Origin: Extensimonas vulgaris
GTDB taxonomy: Bacteria; Pseudomonadota; Gammaproteobacteria; Burkholderiales; Burkholderiaceae_C
Direction: 5' to 3'
Length of the DNA stretch: 64,000 bases
NCBI RefSeq assembly: GCF_003337425.1
Contig: NZ_QPJU01000004.1
Span: 186,001 to 250,000, forward strand
The notes under the pieces are model-generated. The model saw only the letters and a program-made list of their open reading frames with translations, was not told the origin of the DNA and did no database searches. This document shows positions 58,992 through 64,000 of the stretch, piece by piece (the stretch's first letter is position 1; each line of letters opens with the position of its first letter). A program made the position numbers and the translations under genes.

Positions 58992-59080
58992 AGGAGCCTT
59001 TCGGGCTTTGGGCGTCGATAGCGAGAATGCGCCGCAGCGGCGCATTCGCAGCCGACGATTCCAAAGTCCGACAGGCTCCT
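58992..59080. repeat. Palindromic element family 3, copy B (89 bp)
   Basis: The outer arms are AGGAGCCTTTCGGGCTTTGG and the complement of CCAAAGTCCGACAGGCTCCT, the inner arms meet at GAATGCGCCGC, and the orientation is opposite to copy A at 28.9 kb. It lies between ohr and the chrA fragment. Confidence 0.8.
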
Positions 59081-59104
59081 TGGCATGCAGGCTTGCCCAT
59101 CGCC

Positions 59105-59722
59105 ATGGGGCGGCGTGCTGGAGCCGTCTGGCTGGCCTTGTTTTTCGTGCTGCTGTTCGGCCTGCCGGCGCTGGCCGCGGCTTGGCCAAGCCAGACCTTG
59201 CGCCTGGTCGATGCTTTTTACCGCGCCGGCGCCCTGGTGTTCGGTGGCGGCCATGTCGTGCTGCCGCTGCTGCAGGCCGAAGTCGTGCCGCCGGGATGGG
59301 TGAGCCAGGAGGCTTTTTTGGCGGGCTACGGCGCGGCACAGGCGGTGCCCGGGCCGCTGTTCACGTTTGCAGCTTTTCTGGGAGCCGCGATGAATGTGGC
59401 GCCGTCGGGCTGGTGGGGCGGACTGCTGTGCCTCGCGGCGATTTTTGCGCCGAGCTTCCTGCTGGTGCTCGGTGCGCTTCCGTTTTGGAAGCTACTGAGG
59501 CACGATACACGGGCGCGAAAGGCACTTTTTGGCATCAATGCCGCGGTGGTGGGGCTGCTGCTCGCCGCGCTCTACACGCCCGTCTGGACGAGCGCCATCC
59601 ACGCACCGCGGGATTTTGGCCTGGCCTTGCTCGCGCTGGTGGCCTTGATGTTCTGGAAGCTGCCGCCCTGGCTGGTGGTGCTGGGCAGCGGCCTTCTTGG
59701 AGGCTTGGCGGGAGCTTGGTAG
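59105..59722 (+). CDS. Chromate transporter, C-terminal CHR domain only (truncated chrA)
   Basis: A 205-residue protein matching the second half of ChrA: RRAGAVWLALFFVLLFGLP, then LVDAFYRAGALVFGGGHVVLPLLQAEVVPPGWVSQEAFLAGYGAAQAVPGPLFTFAAFLGAAM. FGGGHVVLPLL and PGPLFTFAA are the CHR signature. Full-length ChrA has two such halves and about 400 residues; here the N-terminal half is missing and family 3 copy B ends 24 bases before the first usable ATG (59105). Single-domain CHR proteins exist but normally come in pairs, and no partner is seen. It is probably non-functional, though the remaining frame is clean. Confidence 0.7.
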   Translation: MGRRAGAVWLALFFVLLFGLPALAAAWPSQTLRLVDAFYRAGALVFGGGHVVLPLLQAEVVPPGWVSQEAFLAGYGAAQAVPGPLFTFAAFLGAAMNVAPSGWWGGLLCLAAIFAPSFLLVLGALPFWKLLRHDTRARKALFGINAAVVGLLLAALYTPVWTSAIHAPRDFGLALLALVALMFWKLPPWLVVLGSGLLGGLAGAW

Positions 59723-59751
59723 GGCCTTGGGTGTGGCCCCCGCTGTGACGC

Positions 59752-60948
59752 TCAAACCACCTTGGCGATCGCCTGGCAAACGTAGTCGATGTTCTTGCTG
59801 TTGAGCGCGGCCACGCACATGCGGCCCGTGTCGGTGCCATAGACGCCGAACTCGCTGCGCAGGCGCTGCATTTGCTCTTTGCTCAGGCCCGAGTAGCTGA
59901 ACATGCCGACCTGGCGCGTGATGAAGTCCATGTTTTGCCGCACGCCCGCGGCCCGCAAGCCTTCGACCAGTTTTTGCCGCATGAGCTTGATGCGGCCGCG
60001 CATGGCGCCGAGCTCCTGCTCCCACTGCGCGCGCAGGCTGGCGTCGCCAAGCACCTTGGCCACCACCGCGCCGCCGTGCGTGGGCGGGTTGGAGTAGTTG
60101 GTGCGGATCACGATCTTGAGCTGGCTCAGCACGCGCGCGGCTTCGTCCTGGTCTGCGCAGACGACCGAGAGCGCACCGACGCGCTCGCCGTACAGGCTGA
60201 AGCTTTTGCTGAACGAGGTGGCCACGAAGCACTGCAGCCCGGCGGCCACGAACTTGCCCACCACGGCGCCGTCTTCGGCGATGCCTTGCGCAAAGCCTTG
60301 ATAGGCCATGTCGAGAAAGGGCACGAGGCCGCGCGCCTGCACGGTCGCGACCACCTGGCTCCATTGCGCGGCGTCGAGGTCGTAGCCCGTCGGGTTGTGG
60401 CAGCAGGCGTGCAGCACGACGATGGTGCCCGGCGCAGCGGCCTTCAGGTCGGCCAGCATGCCTTCGAAGTTCAAGCTGCGCGTGGTGGCGTCGTAGTAGC
60501 GGTAGGTGCCGACCTCAAAGCCGGCCTGGGTGAACAGCGCGCGGTGGTTTTCCCAGCTCGGGTCGGAGATCAGCACCTTGGCGCTGGGGTTGAGTTTTTT
60601 CAGAAAATCCGCGCCGATCTTGAGCCCGCCCGTGCCGCCCAGCGCCTGCACCGTGGCCACGCGGCCCGACTGCAGGGGCTCGGAGCCCGCGCCGAAAACG
60701 AGGTTTTTCACGCCGGCGTTGTAGGCCGGGATGCCGTCTATGGGCAGGTAGCCGCGCGGCGTGGGCTGCTCCATCAGCGCTTTTTCGGCGCTTTGCACGC
60801 ATTGCAGCAGCGGCAGCTTGCCGTTGTCGTCGAAATAAACGCCCACGCCGAGGTTGACCTTGTTGGGGTTGGGGTCGGCGGCAAACTGTTCGTTCAGACC
60901 CAGAATCGGGTCGCGGGGGGCCATGGTGACGGCGGAAAACAAAGACAT
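59752..60948 (-). CDS. Aromatic/aspartate aminotransferase (class I, TyrB/AspC type)
   Basis: A 398-residue PLP enzyme that transaminates aromatic amino acids and aspartate with 2-oxoglutarate. It starts MSLFSAVTMAPRDPILGLNEQFAADPNPNKVNLGVGVYFDDNG. NPTGYDL near residue 190, DMAYQGFAQG near residue 220 and the PLP Lys in ATSFSKSFSLYGERVGALS near residue 252 are all typical, as is Arg in GMFSYSGLS...YGTDTGRMCVAALN for the substrate carboxylate. AspC and TyrB are not separable by motif. It is divergent from uvrB. Confidence 0.92.
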   Translation of the reverse strand: MSLFSAVTMAPRDPILGLNEQFAADPNPNKVNLGVGVYFDDNGKLPLLQCVQSAEKALMEQPTPRGYLPIDGIPAYNAGVKNLVFGAGSEPLQSGRVATVQALGGTGGLKIGADFLKKLNPSAKVLISDPSWENHRALFTQAGFEVGTYRYYDATTRSLNFEGMLADLKAAAPGTIVVLHACCHNPTGYDLDAAQWSQVVATVQARGLVPFLDMAYQGFAQGIAEDGAVVGKFVAAGLQCFVATSFSKSFSLYGERVGALSVVCADQDEAARVLSQLKIVIRTNYSNPPTHGGAVVAKVLGDASLRAQWEQELGAMRGRIKLMRQKLVEGLRAAGVRQNMDFITRQVGMFSYSGLSKEQMQRLRSEFGVYGTDTGRMCVAALNSKNIDYVCQAIAKVV

Positions 60949-61078
60949 GGTGAGTCCTCAGGCGCAGTGCGGGTGGTAAAAAGCGTCGCTCGGGTGGAAA
61001 TCCCGTGCCTTGCCCTCAGTTGAGGAGGGCTCTGCAAGGCTTCCATCGAAGCAAACCGCGAATTTTAGCTAAGCCACT

Positions 61079-63175
<2,097 letters not shown>

Positions 63176-63382
63176 CAGGCAACGGGTCTTGCCTTCAATC
63201 CCGACAAATTTGATTGGGAATTGTGCTAGAATTTGAGCCATTACGAAGAAAACAGCCCAATACAAAGGGCTTCGTCGCGGCAGGTTTTATTAGCAGCCGA
63301 GGCGAAGAAAAGGGTGGGGACGGAGCCTGCACATTGCAGCAGGCAGTTTTTGACAACCAAAGAGCCTTACCAGGAGCTTGCC

Positions 63383-63919
63383 ATGCGTCTCACAACCAAA
63401 GGTCGTTTTGCAGTCACCGCCATGATCGATCTGGCCCTGCGCCAGAACAATGGCCCCGTCACCCTCGCGGCCATCAGCCAGCGCCAGCATATTTCGCTCT
63501 CGTATCTGGAGCAGCTTTTCGGCAAGCTGCGCCGCAACGAGCTCGTCGAGTCCACGCGCGGCCCTGGCGGCGGCTACACGCTCGCGCGCAGGCCCGAAGA
63601 AATCACCGTGGCCGACATCATCCTCTCGGTCGATGAGCCCATAGACGCCACGCAGTGCGGCGGCAAGGAAAATTGCCTGGGTGATTCGGGCCGCTGCATG
63701 ACGCACGAGTTGTGGTCGGCGCTGAACCAGCGCATGGTCGAGTTCCTCGACTCGGTCACGCTGCAAAAGCTCGTCGATGACCAGCTCGCCAAGGGCGTCG
63801 AGGTGGAAGCCAAGCCCGCCGCGCGCCGCGCGATCTCGACCACGCCCGTGGTCAAGCCGATCCGTGTGAACGCACCGAATTCGGTGTTCGCGCTGGGCAA
63901 CGCCTTCGCCAAATCCTGA
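63383..63919 (+). CDS. iscR: Iron-sulfur cluster regulator IscR (Rrf2 family)
   Basis: A 178-residue regulator of Fe-S assembly genes. The winged helix starts MRLTTKGRFAVTAMIDLALRQNNGPVTLAAISQRQHISLSYLEQLFGKLRRNELVESTRGPGGGYTLAR. The [2Fe-2S] ligands are three Cys and one His in QCGGKENCLGDSGRCMTHELW near residues 91-111, exactly as in IscR. It normally heads iscRSUA, whose next genes lie beyond the window. CAGGAG precedes ATG 63383. The 207-base upstream gap has a TAGAAT -10-like box at 63227-63232, but I could not define the IscR operator by eye. Confidence 0.95.
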   Translation: MRLTTKGRFAVTAMIDLALRQNNGPVTLAAISQRQHISLSYLEQLFGKLRRNELVESTRGPGGGYTLARRPEEITVADIILSVDEPIDATQCGGKENCLGDSGRCMTHELWSALNQRMVEFLDSVTLQKLVDDQLAKGVEVEAKPAARRAISTTPVVKPIRVNAPNSVFALGNAFAKS

Positions 63920-64000
63920 TGTAACCGCTGCTGCTGCCCGCGCCTTTTGCTTTGCCTGGGGGCGCGACGCGGCGGTGCGCAGGGCAGTCCGCCCGGCAGC

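Noticed and set aside
58934-59104. Longer chrA product starting at 58934
   Set aside because: The added residues are translation of the palindromic element and ohr 3' end, not ChrA sequence.

Overview
The window is high-GC DNA with the gene content and order of a betaproteobacterium of the order Burkholderiales, most likely family Comamonadaceae. The clues are the blocks folK-pcnB-HAD-hda / purM and recN-nadK / hrcA, a Bug-type (TctC) periplasmic receptor, ppsR / ppsA, a livKHMGF-type ABC transporter beside beta-oxidation genes, and ohrR-ohr. The organism is inferred from gene content only.

Layout. 1-3.8 kb: end of queG, an AEC permease, a Bug receptor and xerD. 3.9-5.6 kb: an SH3b protein, then a decayed mobile zone with two copies of a 178-bp inverted-repeat element, a scrap of an integron-type integrase and a GC-rich dispersed repeat. 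5.6-15.3 kb: housekeeping genes (folK, pcnB, HAD phosphatase, hda, purM, AI-2E permease, recN, nadK, hrcA). 15.375 kb: a CAT-anticodon tRNA. 15.40-25.15 kb: an integrated element of about 9.7 kb bounded by 54-bp direct repeats of the tRNA 3' end. 25.3-28.8 kb: two coupled c-di-GMP genes. 28.8-29.1 kb: two abutting palindromic elements. 29.1-37.3 kb: a TauE permease, ppsR / ppsA with a candidate small ORF, a Na+ symporter pair, a hypothetical protein and a winged-helix regulator. 37.5-56.1 kb: an acyl-CoA ligase, a five-gene ABC transporter, FadB/J-type and FadA-type enzymes, an acyl-CoA dehydrogenase and several oxidoreductases, all on the + strand. 56.1-64 kb: an aldo/keto reductase, a gene ruin, ohrR-ohr, half of a chrA gene, an aromatic aminotransferase, uvrB and iscR.

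The most interesting unit is the tRNA element. It carries a P4-type integrase at the far end, a HigBA-like toxin-antitoxin pair, HTH regulators, and a tightly overlapping leftward module: TOPRIM primase, DUF927 ATPase, two Cys-rich proteins, a candidate SSB-like protein, a DEDDy exonuclease and a PDDEXK nuclease. I see no capsid, tail, terminase, relaxase or type IV secretion gene. It looks like a replication-competent, packaging-deficient element: a satellite-like element or a stripped prophage. Its DNA signals are unusually readable: 11-bp arm-type repeats at both ends, tandem operators 21 bp apart, a promoter-terminator pair predicting a roughly 55-nt antisense RNA over the leader of the replication operon, and a 27-nt motif in inverted orientation inside two genes.

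The second theme is short palindromic elements without transposases. Three families (166, 178 and 89/168 bp) each occur at least twice and sit against gene ends. One copy lies exactly where half of a chromate transporter has been lost. A fourth dispersed repeat, centred on TAGCTGCTTGCGC, occurs at about seven intergenic places.
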